From Dryomyza anilis (taxonomy: Eukaryota > Arthropoda > Insecta > Diptera > Dryomyzidae), in assembly GCA_951804985.1 (NCBI GenBank), contig OX638130.1:102545700-102609699 (forward strand): DNA of 64,000 bases, in the 5' to 3' direction. A program made the position numbers and the translations under genes. Each line of letters begins with the position of its first letter. Positions within the stretch are counted from its first letter, which is position 1. The notes under the pieces are model-generated. The model had not been told where the DNA came from. It searched no databases and worked only from the letters and a program-made list of their open reading frames with translations. Positions 1-10,322 of this stretch are shown piece after piece.

Positions 1-1290
1 GACAAACACAAATTTCAGTTTAACGCATTAATGCTGCTCCTAGATGTATGTTGTATGAATGTCACATTGCATTTCATACATTAAATGCTGCATACCTTTA
101 GGGGCATGCTATGAAATCTCGATTTTACCACCAATGTGATAAAATTGAAAACAATTACGTTTAATTTGAAAAAAATTACGTTTAATTCGAAAACAATTTC
201 AGTTAATTTTAAAACTTTAGGTTTAATTTCAGTTTTAAACAGTTGTTGTTAGCATTAAAGTATTTTTATTTTCTCAGTGTAACAATGGATTTAAATTTAA
301 AACAGAAAATCATCAATTTATTCAAATAAAATATCAAAATATTAAAAATAGTTTATATTTTAAATTATTTGCAAAAAATCTATTTAAAAATTTATATTTA
401 TTGGATTTTTGATTTTTATTATTCATTGTTTTGAACTGGCTGCTCTTTTTTATATGTCACAAATGCATCAAATGCATTCTCATAAATTCTATAAAATAAA
501 AAAGCATTTTATTTAAATTTTTTAACCAGAATATTAATATAATGATGAGCAACATCAGCATCATTCTAATGCACCCTTGTGTAAATCCTTTGAATCGGTT
601 TTTTTTTCTGCCGCTTAGCACAATTATTATTTACAACTTGACTTTATGACTAAACGCCAATAAATCATAGGAAATCCTTTGTCTGTTGTTGCTCCGTCAG
701 ACAATTTGTCATTCTACCGTCTGCTTTTCATTTCGTCCTTCTGTCGTTCGTTCGAGCGTTGGGTCCGCGCCAACTCTAAGATCGATGAGTGCGTGTGTGA
801 CATGTATTCAAACCAGCGGCAAGAGTCACCATAAAATAGCGCTTATCCTGCATGTAATTAAGCTGCACTGAGTTGAATGAGTATCGTGCGTCTCGTAGGT
901 CCTGTGTCAGTTGAAAGGATTCTCAGTTCATGGATGTACATAATATTATTGCTGTCAAGCTGCTTGTCTGACGAAGTATAATAATAAAAAATTAAATAAA
1001 ATAAAGTATAAAAAAACTTTTCATTCTTAGTCTTGCCTGATTCAACCGAATGAAGGAGTTGTTATCCTTTGTTTGACTGAGTTCAACTTTATTGCATACA
1101 ATTTATGGCAAAACTTATTACAGAATCCTTCAATTTATTTTTGCAACTCAGGGTATTTATACTCGAACAAGACAATACATTATACTCATTTTGCAGAGAG
1201 ATTAAATTATTAAATGTGTTATTAATTTCGAAAAACGCAAAATAAGAAATAAAACGATATACAATGCCAGTATTAAAAATAGCAAAAACT
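1..1290. other. AT-rich noncoding DNA, no gene seen
   Basis: Mostly A/T runs and short direct repeats. A GC-richer stretch at about 690-930 interrupts it and could be an old conserved noncoding block. The 61-codon open frame there has no recognisable motif, and I do not call it a gene. Confidence 0.5.
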
Positions 1291-1508
1291 CAGCAAATAA
1301 TCCTATTAAAATTGGTCAATAGGACAATTATTGATTTAATAGTATACAAAAAATAAATATTTTCATTTAAACACAAAAACAATTTAATAGTATTTAATAG
1401 TATTTTGTAGTATTTAATGGGATTTACCTATTAAAATAATAATTTATAGTATTGACTAATTTTAAGAGCAAAAAACTATTGATTTTATAGTATTATTTTC
1501 TGATTGTA
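1291..1508 (+). mobile_element. M3 MITE, degraded copy A
   Basis: The interior (ATTGGTCAATAGGACAATTA and ATTTAATAGTATACAAAAAA blocks) matches the M3 copies at 15.5, 37.0, 53.5 and 58.3 kb. The terminal CACCCAGA motifs have decayed here to CAGCAAA and TCTGATTG, so the ends are approximate. It is noncoding and is the oldest-looking of the five copies. Confidence 0.7.
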
Positions 1509-1514
1509 GATACA

Positions 1515-1605
1515 TTAATTTCAGTCCAAGTCTGCCATGTGTCGGAGACCTTCGATGCCTCGAAACTTCCTCGAATTAATTTCGTTAAAAAGTTTGATTT
1601 CGTTG
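1515..1605 (-). repeat. Fragment of GCAGACTGG-type dispersed repeat
   Basis: The segment with GTCTGCCATGTGTCGGAGAC and CTTCGATGCCTCGAA is the reverse complement of the end of the repeat at about 51.24-51.35 kb. Other members lie at 16.03-16.14 kb and around the 54.15-55.16 kb insertion. No coding capacity is visible. Confidence 0.6.
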
Positions 1606-1639
1606 GTTTATTGCTTCTAACTTCTAAATAACAAAAAAA

Positions 1640-1735
1640 ATGTGGTGAATTTTGGCGTGGTGAGTTTTAGTGTGGTGAGTTTTAGTGTGGTGAGTTTTAG
1701 TGTGGTGAATTTTATTGTGGTGAATTTGAGTAAGT
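1640..1735 (-). repeat. 15-bp minisatellite, Hel-A type
   Basis: About six units of GTGGTGAGTTTTAGT with small changes. The same minisatellite occurs inside the Helitron-like elements at 43.56-43.70 kb (opposite strand) and 45.46-45.70 kb. This is therefore probably a remnant of that family, whose 3' end is missing here. Confidence 0.65.
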
Positions 1736-1979
1736 ACAAAAAAAGTATTCGACAAAAACAACAATGTTCGAAAAGTTTCGCAAAAAAAAAATTTTAAATA
1801 AATTTTTGGATGAAAATAATGGTCGAAATCACCATTTGAAAAACAAAAAAAAAAAAATTAATCGACAAATGTTCGAAAAAAAAATTGGTAAAAAGTTTTT
1901 TTTTGGACGACAAAAACAATTCAATGGTTGAAATCACAATTTTTCCAAAAAAAAATATTCGCCAAAAACAATGTCGAAA

Positions 1980-2350
1980 AGGAAAAATTGTTTTTGTTTT
2001 TGCTTTTGTTTTTGATTTTTTTATGTTTTTTCTTTAGTTTGGCTTTTAGTTTATGTTATTGCTTTTGTTTTTGCATTTTAGCATTTTCGCTTTTGTTTTC
2101 TTTTGAGCTTTTGTGTTTTTGCTTTTAAATATTTTTAATTATATTGTGTTTTTGTTTTTAATTTTTATGTTTGGTTTTTACTGTTTCTATTATTATTTTG
2201 ATTTTGTTTATGCATTTTTATTTGATTCTCTGTTTTTTCTTTTGCTTTTCTGCGTTCACTTTGATTTTTGTGTTTTTAATTTAGTTTTTGTATTTTTGCT
2301 TTAATTTTGTGTTTTTATTTGTATTTTTGTTTTGCAATATTTTTTTTTTA
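1980..2350. repeat. T-rich TTTTTGCTTTTG low-complexity block
   Basis: Irregular units of runs of T split by G or C, like those at 28.7-30.0 kb and 46.2-46.55 kb. It follows the GTGGTGAGT minisatellite in the same order as in the Hel-A copy at 45.2-46.7 kb, so it probably belongs to the same mobile family. The overlapping open frames are all Phe/Leu/Cys-rich artefacts of the T runs. Confidence 0.6.
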
Positions 2351-2479
2351 TATTTTTTAATTGAAATATGGAATTTCGAATTAAAATATAGCATCCCATT
2401 CCACCCAGACCGTATCGCATCAGTGGTCAAAATTTCAAGAAAATTGGGTCAGTGGTTTAGTCGTAGCGATCTACCAAGT

Positions 2480-2665
2480 AATTTGTAATTCGCTCTGAAC
2501 AGAGATAATTCGTTCTTCAGTTGCATGATACGTTTGTGGAACAATCTTCTTCTGTCTGTTTTCTCCAACGATTTTCAAAACAAACGTCCACCGGCACTAC
2601 TCCATCATTCATACCTCTTTCTTTCTAACCTATCATCCCTTCCTACGATCATACGTTATACCAAA
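2480..2665 (+). pseudogene. Non-LTR retrotransposon RT C-terminal fragment
   Basis: Frame by frame it reads RDNSFFSCMIRLWNNLLLSV, then after a frameshift VHRHYSII. The minus-strand remnant at 45.8-46.2 kb has RENSFFSRTIRLWNNLPAFV followed by NIHRHYSII. This is the conserved tail just after the reverse-transcriptase domain of jockey/CR1-like elements. No upstream RT motifs are present, so it is a short, dead, probably 5'-truncated copy. Confidence 0.7.
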
Positions 2666-3785
2666 AATGGATATTATTGAACTTCATTTACATTTTAAGG
2701 GAATTTTTTCAAGAAAAGTTGACGTACGGCAAACCAATTCTCATTAATTTGTGTTTGGTTTAAACAACGCTCTCGATGTAATGGAACAAATTAATACATA
2801 ATTGAAATATATGTTTATGTCTGTGTATAGTTGTCTCCAGAATTAATATAAGAAAAACAGTTAACGAAGTTAGAAGGATGTAAATCCAATTCCTATCTTC
2901 ATTTTAAGCAAATGGCGTATAAAGCAATGCAATATTCTTTATATCAAAAAAATCCAATTGACTTTAAAAAATGCTAAAACATCAGATAAAAACAATATAA
3001 AATAGAGAGAAAACCAATCGCTTCTCATTATGTTTGTCAAATATTGACACTTGATTTAACGACTTTATTCATTCATTCATAAAGTCACAACGAACAACGT
3101 AAAGTCAACGACCAGGGACAACAACCAATGCAACCGTCACAAAATGAAAGAATTTAAAAGAAACTTTTGTGCAATTATGAGTGATTGACATTGCGTAAAT
3201 GCAAAACAACAGACACAGGCGATGCAGATAATTCGGCGAATGAGTCAAAAACCTTTGCGCGAAACAAGTCAAAGGAAAACAAAGATTCAGTGACATCAAA
3301 TTTTTTTTAAGCAAAAGAAAATAAAAATAATGCAAAAAGAAAGAAAAACCAAAATAAAGAAACAAAAAACTTAAAATAAAAAATTGTCAAAAAATGCCGG
3401 TAAAAACCTGTAGACAAAGCCAACGTATTACGTATAACATTTGAGTTTGGTTTACGGATAACGTAGCAGCAGCAAAGAACTCAAATATTGAATACAAGAG
3501 GTGGGAAAAGAACAGTCGAGAAGAGATATAGACATGCGCACGAGACAGTGGAGAAGTGAGAACAACGTTGAGAAGTGAGAACAACGTTGAGAAGTGAGAA
3601 CGGTTGCAAAGTATTGTAGACTGTTAACAAAATTTTTATTGGGGAAAAATCCAAAATGGTAACAGTTTTGAGTACAGTTTTCTGTGTGAAACATTGTGTG
3701 GAAATAGTGCCAGTAGCACTTTCCCAAACAAAAAAGAAAAAAAAAAACACTTTGGTTATAATCAGCGTTTCGTGTTTGTTTTGAT
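2666..3785. other. AT-rich noncoding DNA upstream of candidate promoter
   Basis: No gene recognised. Between about 3050 and 3780 the sequence is less A/T-biased and carries mixed short words (CATTCATTCAT, repeated CAACG), as fly promoter-proximal DNA often does. Minus-strand open frames here have no family resemblance. Confidence 0.4.
3551..3601 (+). repeat. 19-bp tandem repeat, about 2.7 units
   Basis: Units of GAGAAGTGAGAACAACGTT start at 3551, 3570 and 3589. The first two are identical and the third is partial. It lies about 190 bp upstream of the candidate transcription start. Confidence 0.85.
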
Positions 3786-3820
3786 TCAGTTGTTGCGAGT
3801 TTTCACAAGCGTCGAGTTCG
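3786..3820 (+). promoter_or_regulatory. Candidate Inr + DPE core promoter
   Basis: TCAGTT at 3786-3791 matches the arthropod initiator with A+1 at 3788. AGTTCG begins at exactly +28 (3815-3820), matching the first five positions of the downstream promoter element. Between them the MTE region matches partly (CAAGCG). There is no TATA box at the usual distance, as expected for a DPE-type promoter. By chance an Inr with a correctly spaced DPE is uncommon but not rare over 64 kb. Confidence 0.35.
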
Positions 3821-4218
3821 TAAACGAGAAACATAAAACAAAAACCTTTTAAAGAAGATTTTTCTCAATATAGATTTTTAAATAACGAAAACTTGAAGTG
3901 TGTAAAATAAAATGTGCAAATATATTAAAGTTTTTAATATTGCAATTTAAAGAATAATTTTATGCAAAAAAAAAAAAATAATAAAATAAAATAAAAAATC
4001 TTTATATAATATAAAATTGTATAAAAATTGTTTTTGAAAAATATGAATATTTTGTGTAAAAATTATAAGTAAAAAAAATGTTTATTCGAAAAATTAAAAA
4101 AGTGTTGTAATTAATAACAGAAATTTAAAAAAACAAAAAAAAAAATAAAAAAAGTTACTAAAAGTGTTTGATTGCAATTGACGACATTTCATTGATTTTA
4201 AAGTTAACTTAAACAAAG
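3788..4218 (+). other. Putative noncoding first exon (5' UTR) with splice donor
   Basis: From the candidate start the DNA is A-rich without a sustained open frame. It ends in CAAAG|GTAAAA at 4218/4219, an acceptable donor. The composition resembles long, A-rich 5' UTR exons of fly regulatory genes. If correct, much of the downstream window could be first-intron DNA. This is inference only; no acceptor or coding exon was identified. Confidence 0.25.
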
Positions 4219-4261
4219 GTAAAAATAGTTTTAAACTAATTTTGTGAATTATTAAAAAATA

Positions 4262-5008
4262 ATATCGTCACTGTCATGCCAATGAGGCGAATGTGCTTTT
4301 TTAAAAATGTTTAAATTTTAAAAATTAAAACAAAATTACTAAATCAAAGTTGGGAAATCAAATTATAAGATTGAATGGATTTAAAAATTACTAAAAATTA
4401 TAATTTTTTCATTTTTTTTTTTGTTATTTTGGTTTATTCATCAATTATCATAACGTATATAAAATATCTTTAGATGTGGCCAACTTACTGAATTATAAAT
4501 ACGGATTTTGTGTGACGAAATCCTGATTAAAACGCAAATAATTTTGTTTTTTTGCCATAACTTTTTATGGGAACAAGATCAAATAGTTATGTAAAGGCAT
4601 TAATTGTTTATTTTTAAAGCGCCTATCGATTGGCATCATTATTTAAAAATAAATTTTCGAATTTTTGTTAATTGCATGAAAAATGTTTGGCAAAGTATTT
4701 TTAAATAATGATGCCAATCGAGAGGTGCATAAAAAACAATCAATAAATGCCTTTACACCACTATTTTATCTTGTACCATTAAAAAGTAATGGCAAAAACG
4801 AAAAGATTCGCCCTTTTGACAAGTCAGGATTTTGAATTTTTCAAATTCGCCCTTTTAGTTTTGTCTTTTTTGGCAAGAAAAATCCTACAAAACCACACGC
4901 GATTTTGGCACAGTATACTTAAAGAAAAACTACATTCAAAAATGTGAAAAAAAAAACGCAAATGTCAAAAATTACATATTCGTCCGTTTGGTAATATAGT
5001 GACGATAT
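4262..5008 (+). mobile_element. M1 inverted-repeat element, copy 1
   Basis: It starts ATATCGTCACTGTCATGCC and ends in the inverted form (GTGACGATAT). Four other copies lie at 12.5, 23.9, 31.4 and 61.0 kb. The interior is itself foldable: about 4545-4650 (GGCATTAATTG, CTATCGATTGGCATCA) is mirrored by about 4690-4800. It is noncoding and MITE-like. The target-site duplication is not resolved. Confidence 0.85.
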
Positions 5009-5165
5009 CATGGTTATAGAAGTAAAATTCAGCAACTACATTTTCAAAATGCCAATTATTTCTTCCGTCAATGTTTGATCAATGATCTTAATATTAGTAC
5101 CAAATGATAAACAAATGTGAATCTATCAATTGGTATTTCAACTTTAAACAAGTATTAATTACTAT
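5004..5165 (+). mobile_element. M2 element, 5' part
   Basis: The sequence from GATATCATGGTTATAGAAGT through CAACTACATTTTCAAAATGCC matches the first half of the complete M2 element at 40.95-41.21 kb. It shares the GATATC bases with the right end of M1 copy 1, so the two abut or overlap. The right inverted terminus has not been kept. Confidence 0.6.
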
Positions 5166-5199
5166 TTATAATAATAAACAAGAAACCTGAAATTTATGA

Positions 5200-6150
5200 T
5201 TTTTCATAAAAAATATCCCAAGCAGACTCATTATATTCATCGTAATTAATTTGGGTGTATTGTTCAGATTACTTTATTTTAATCTATAGTGCAATATGGA
5301 ATATCATCCAAATGATAAAAAAAAACATAGGGTGGTCACTCCCATTTTAAAACATATGATAATTCATAAATCTGCCTTAAAGTTTTTAAATTTTATTGAT
5401 TTATCTTGAAATTTGAGGAGACAACTGTCACAAAATAATCACATAAATATTTATTGTACAGGAGATTTGAGATTTATATTTCATTAAAAAGTTCTGCCTT
5501 ACATATGGCATAAAACACATTTCTATCAAATTTCATCGAAATCGATTAAGTACTTCTTGAGTTATCGCTAAAAATATGCAAATAAAACCCCTTCATAAAA
5601 ACTCGAATAAATTAAAATGTCAGATGAAAGTAGAATCATTCTCATTTATATTTAAAACTTAATGCATTTTTCTTTCAATTAATACTAAATTTGGAAGAAT
5701 GTTTTACTATATTCTAAAACAAACTCAATTTTTAAATATTGCATTAAAATTTGTTTTATTTTTTTTAAGTAATATTTTTAAAATGTCATTAAAATAGTAG
5801 CACATATTATAAAATAATATTAATTATTTTTATTTGAAGAAAAAATATCCATTAATAAATTCTGTATAACATTTAATATTATTCATAACTAATTCAAAAT
5901 AATGATTAACAAAAAAATATATATTTTATTTAAAATCTCTAACTGTGGAGTAAGAAAATCACAGTTAGGCTTCACTTAAAATAAAAATAATTATATGGTC
6001 AGTGTCCGCTATCATTTAAGGTAGCTCAAGATGTACGATTTTTTTTGAACTGAGATGAAGTTTACGAAATAAAAAAAACAATGCTGTCAATGCTGTCAGA
6101 GGTAACTTAAAAGGTACACATAAGATACCTCTGACACCAGCGTTGCAATT
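5200..6150. other. AT-rich noncoding DNA with two small hairpins
   Basis: No gene. CTAACTGTG...CACAGTTAG at about 5940-5969 and GTCAGAGGTA...TACCTCTGAC at about 6096-6136 form short perfect inverted pairs. They may be eroded MITE ends or structured RNA, but nothing else supports either. Confidence 0.4.
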
Positions 6151-6154
6151 GAGT

Positions 6155-6960
6155 GTTCTTAAGTTCCAAAGTTGTGGCTAAGAACATGTGTGGCACATAC
6201 GTAAAAATAAATCACAATGCTGTGATGTACATTTTCCAGTCATACATTTTTATACTGGAACATATACAATAATGGGAGAAGCTTAATTTGTTGTAATCGG
6301 GTGGCAAAACAGTGGAAAATTATTAAATGTAACATGTTCAATAAATGTTACAAGCATAGAATGAAGAACCCTTTATGAACATGATTATAAATAATATAGC
6401 AAAACATGTTTTAAACAGAATAAATGTATTGGGTTTTTTGGCTTACAATAAGTCACAATTCTGTGATATACAAGTCATACATTTTATACTGGAACATATA
6501 CAATAATGGGAAGATTTTTGTTGTAATCAGGTAGCAAAATAGTGGCAAATTATTAAATGTAACATGTTCAATAAATGTTGCAAGCATAGAATGAAGAACC
6601 TGATATAAACATGTTGGAAATATTGACTCGACAATTAAAACAAACTTTTGTGGCATATGAGTATCTGCAAACCAGTGTTCATTAGTTCCAAAGCGGTTGC
6701 TAAAACATGTATGGCACATACGTAGAAATAAGTCACAATGCTGTGATATACATGTCATACATTTTATTAATGGAACATATACAATAATGGGCGGAGCTTA
6801 ATTTGTTGTAATTAGGTGGCAAAATAGTGGCAAATTATTAAATGTAACATGTTCCATAAAAGTTGCAAGCATAGAATGAAGAATTTAATATGAACATGAT
6901 TATAGATAATATAGCAAAACACGTTTTAATAAATGTATTGGGATTTTTGCCTGTCAGTTG
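6155..6960 (+). repeat. Tandem triplicated block, unit about 235-280 bp
   Basis: Three successive copies carry GTCATACATT (at 6239, 6475 and 6754), then GGAACATATACAATAATGGG, AAATGTAACATGTTC and GCATAGAATGAAGAA. The copies differ by indels and substitutions, so this is an old local amplification. The minus-strand open frame at 6453-6758 spans two units and looks like chance. Confidence 0.9.
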
Positions 6961-6969
6961 GGTGGCAAA

Positions 6970-8140
6970 TAACTACATTTCGCATGATATGTAACAAGCA
7001 CTTTAATCACAATTGTGTGGCAAGCACATACGTTGCCACAAAGTGGTTGCTTGGGTAATTGAACAATAATTCGTTACCATTTGACAAAAGTAATAATAAA
7101 ATTGCATTTTTCTTATATTTTTGATTCAAAGTTGAATTTTTCTTAGACTGGATGTAGAAAGTTATTATAAAAGTTTGGTACATTTATAAATTATTCTCTT
7201 TAAAACAAAAAATTTCTAAGATATAAAAACCGTATTAAAGAACATGTTCGTTAATAACACCGTATGTCAAGTTTATAGTTGCTATAACTATTAATAGATG
7301 CAACGATAAAATTGTTAATGAACATGTTCGTTGTCATAAATGTTGTCTCGAGTATAATTTGAGCTTTCTGCTTCATTTATATCTCGATTTGGTTGTTTTC
7401 TGTCGGTTGATATTTGCATTTGAGTGCGTTCTTTGCATTTGCCAACATATACAAAACGCTATATATTTTTAATGTATATTTAACAAAGTGTTCGTGTGTG
7501 TGAAAAGAACGTCTTTATTTGCTTTAGTGTTAACTCTGTGTGTGTTGACTCATGTTTCGTTTTTGGCCATCAATTCAAACAAATCATGAGTCAAATGCAA
7601 GCCAAACAACAGCTGTTTTCGCTGCGGCGCAGCCTTGTCCTCAAGGATATTTTACTTAGTGTACCTTCGACTGTGCGTTGTGCCACTCGGCACCACTCTA
7701 TTTCGTTCTGCACCGCCTTGCCACATTTCATTTCATTCCATGCCATTAGTTTCATCAGCATTTATTCTAATTTCAAGCTTAACATTTGTATGCTTCAAAG
7801 TTGGCGCATAAAAGATAAACTATCTCAAAATGAAATGTTGCAATGCGATATCCTTGCAATCCTTAGCAGCTGCTCCGGAGCGGCTTCATTTTGTTAACCA
7901 CTGATGTGTGGTCTATGTGTCGATGTATGGTGTTGCGTGCTTTTGCCGCGTTTTACTTTAGTCTATTGTTTAATCTTGATTTAGGTACTTTTAATTTATA
8001 TTCTTTAGTTTCTGCTTCTTTGTATACTTTAGTTCGTATTTCAATTTAAGCGCAGAGTGTAATTTTTCTTCGTAAATAAATGAATATGCGAAATAAAAGT
8101 AGATATAGTCAAGAGCAAAGATTTTTAATGTTGACAATTT
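6970..8140. other. Noncoding DNA with one GC-richer patch
   Basis: No gene recognised with confidence. The 7490-7970 part is visibly richer in G/C than its surroundings and holds the open frame listed separately. The rest is AT-rich. Confidence 0.4.
7496..7897 (+). CDS. Unrecognised 133-codon ORF, doubtful
   Basis: This is one of the longest open frames in the window outside simple repeats. An internal Met at about 7586 opens a stretch (MSQMQAKQQLFSLRRSLVLK) with a plausible fly codon mix, including CAG, CTG, CGG and AAG. The remainder is Phe/Ser/His-rich without domain, signal or membrane pattern. I do not recognise a family. The local rise in G/C alone could create such a frame, so an expressed gene is unlikely but not excluded. 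Confidence 0.12.
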   Translation: MCEKNVFICFSVNSVCVDSCFVFGHQFKQIMSQMQAKQQLFSLRRSLVLKDILLSVPSTVRCATRHHSISFCTALPHFISFHAISFISIYSNFKLNICMLQSWRIKDKLSQNEMLQCDILAILSSCSGAASFC

Positions 8141-8149
8141 TATAAAATA

Positions 8150-9130
8150 TATAAAAAAAAAACAATAAAATTAGAAATAGAAATATATAAATTAAGTTTC
8201 ATAGGTTTTTATATTTTTTCGCATAGAATTTGCTGAATTGCACTGCGCATATGACGTATGAGTAACATTTAAATATATTCAATTGAAAAATATGTTCGAA
8301 TTGTACAAAATATCTTAGAAAATACTATAAAAATATTATTTAGTGTTTTAATAACATTTCGTTATATATATATGATATTTAAAAAGTGATTTTAAAAGTT
8401 TTTGCATAGCAATATTACACGTGAGTGTCCAAAAATAAAGGACTGTCAAAATTCACAAAAAAATAATAATAATAAAAAACAAATAAATACTTAAAAACCG
8501 CAATAAAATATAGAAAAAGAAAACATAAAATATGTTCTCATATTATTAATTCGTTGACGCGTATAATTTATTTAATTGAAGAGAATGCTTGACGTATGAG
8601 TAACATTTATTCATGCAAAAGTTAAATATTTGCTCGAATTTACCAAATATTGCAGAAATATCTAAAAAAGTATTTTAAAGTGCTTTATCAATATTTCCAT
8701 TGATATGTTTGCCAGTTAATAAGTTAACTGCATAGCAATATTGTTAACATTGCAATATATCCAAATATAAAAAACTTTAAAAAATTAAAAAACAAAAAAA
8801 AAACAAACAAAAACTGAAAGACCATAATAAAATATATAAAACGAAGACATAAAATATATGGTTAAGTAATTAATATTTTGTCTTTTATAATTTTTTTAAT
8901 TTAATTAAACACATGAGGTATGAGCAACATTTGCGTGAATTTTACAAAATATCCTTATATTCTAACTGAAATTTTTTAAAAAAGTTTTATCAACATTTCA
9001 ATTAATATATTTGACAGTTAATAAGAGTTTGTTAAACTGCAATGCAGTAATTTATGTGAGGATTCAAAAATGTAGGACGTTTAAAATTCACAAAATAATG
9101 AAAATAAAGAAAACAAAAAAAAGAAAAAAA
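8150..9130 (+). repeat. Tandem triplicated block, unit about 330 bp
   Basis: GACGTATGAGTAACATTT recurs at 8253 and 8591, and diverged (GAGGTATGAGCAACATTT) at 8915. Each is followed by matching interior words such as CATTTCxxT...GCATAGCAATATT and ending AAAATTCACAAAA. Divergence is higher than in the 6.2-7.0 kb block. It is noncoding. Confidence 0.8.
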
Positions 9131-9164
9131 AAAGAAAAATAAAATCATTAAATATATTGTTATT

Positions 9165-9390
9165 AATAGATGTAATTTGCTCCACAGTGCAAGCATAAAT
9201 GAGACGCAAGACAATTCAGCGCACTAAGCAATTAGAAAGACACGGAAGATCATTCAGCGCGAGGCAATGTGCGAGAAAGAGATAGAAGATCAACGCATTA
9301 AAAACACATAGGTGAGATGCCAATAGCATGCGTCATTCACTAAACGAGTAGAAGGTTCTCGAAACATGTCGAAGCTTGTCGAACTGATGC
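9165..9390 (+). repeat. Partial LTR-like copy
   Basis: It matches the 5' two thirds of the LTR-like unit at 33.06-33.6 kb: GACGCAAGACAATTCAGCGC, GAGATGCCAATAGCATGCGT and the GTCGAACTGATGC block. It stops just before the position of that unit's TATA box, so this copy lacks the core promoter. Confidence 0.65.
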
Positions 9391-10194
9391 CATTTAAAAA
9401 GCCATTAATTTTTTTTTTTATGATAATCTTATTATGATAATCTTACCCTAAAAGATTGGTACGAAAAACATGAATTCGAAGTCCATTTGTCGATTTTTGT
9501 TTAGCCGCAAAAACGTCTACAGAAGGTCTCCAATGAACCCAATATTTTTCACGCATTATTATTTTTCACACAAAAATTATAATAAATTATGAAAACATAT
9601 ATTAGAACATTACCCGAAAACAAAATTGAATTCAAATGAGCTGCGAGAAAGTACTTTTAATTTGCTAATCTTCCTGTACTGCCTAAAATCGGATACCATA
9701 AATATTATTAATTATAGTCTCATTTGAATTTTATGGTTATACTACATCACTGTCCAAAAAATAATCACCATACATAAAAGACATAGCTGTCATTAACATT
9801 TTCGTGTTGTTTATCACTAAAAATTAATTAACTCTGTTTTAATATCAAAAAGACGCATTTATTTAAACTGAAACAAATTAGCTTAGCAGGCAAAGTGTCG
9901 GTAATTTGTTGAGGGATCTTAGTTAATTACACATGTAATTAGTTAGATTTTTGTTATTATTATTTTTTTTTTATTTTCGTTTTGATGAACTGATTTTACT
10001 GACAGCAGAAAATATTTTTATGCAAATTATTATAGACATCCTCTAATATTATTTAAGAATATAACATAAATACAGTCATATAGTATTAATTTTGGTCATA
10101 TGAAAACAAATAATTATTCAATTATACAGCACAACAAAAAAATAAAGAATTTTCCACGTTCTAAGAAGGATTTTCCGATGGAGTATCACGACAA
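9391..10194. other. AT-rich noncoding DNA
   Basis: No gene or recognisable repeat. A short mixed-composition piece at about 9450-9550 and T/A runs elsewhere. It ends at the left arm of FB-A. Confidence 0.4.
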
Positions 10195-10322
10195 CATACT
10201 CAGTTTTTTTAGATTGCCTAAAGTTTTTGTGTATAACAAATATTTTTCATAATTTTTTGGACTTTAACTTTTTATACTTTTTAGTTTTTGATCTGATTTT
10301 ATTTGTATGTCATTGCAAAAAC

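Noticed and set aside
1640..1735. CRISPR-like regular repeats
   Set aside because: No spacers between units, and the window is eukaryotic; the other short repeat arrays fail for the same reason.
3105..3834. Overlapping minus-strand ORFs of 65-117 codons
   Set aside because: No recognisable motif, poly-Phe segments from A runs, and they overlap the 19-bp tandem repeat and the candidate plus-strand promoter.
6453..6758. 101-codon minus-strand ORF with a His/Cys-rich start
   Set aside because: Lies across two units of the tandem block and does not exist in the third unit; Cys/His spacing fits no zinc finger.
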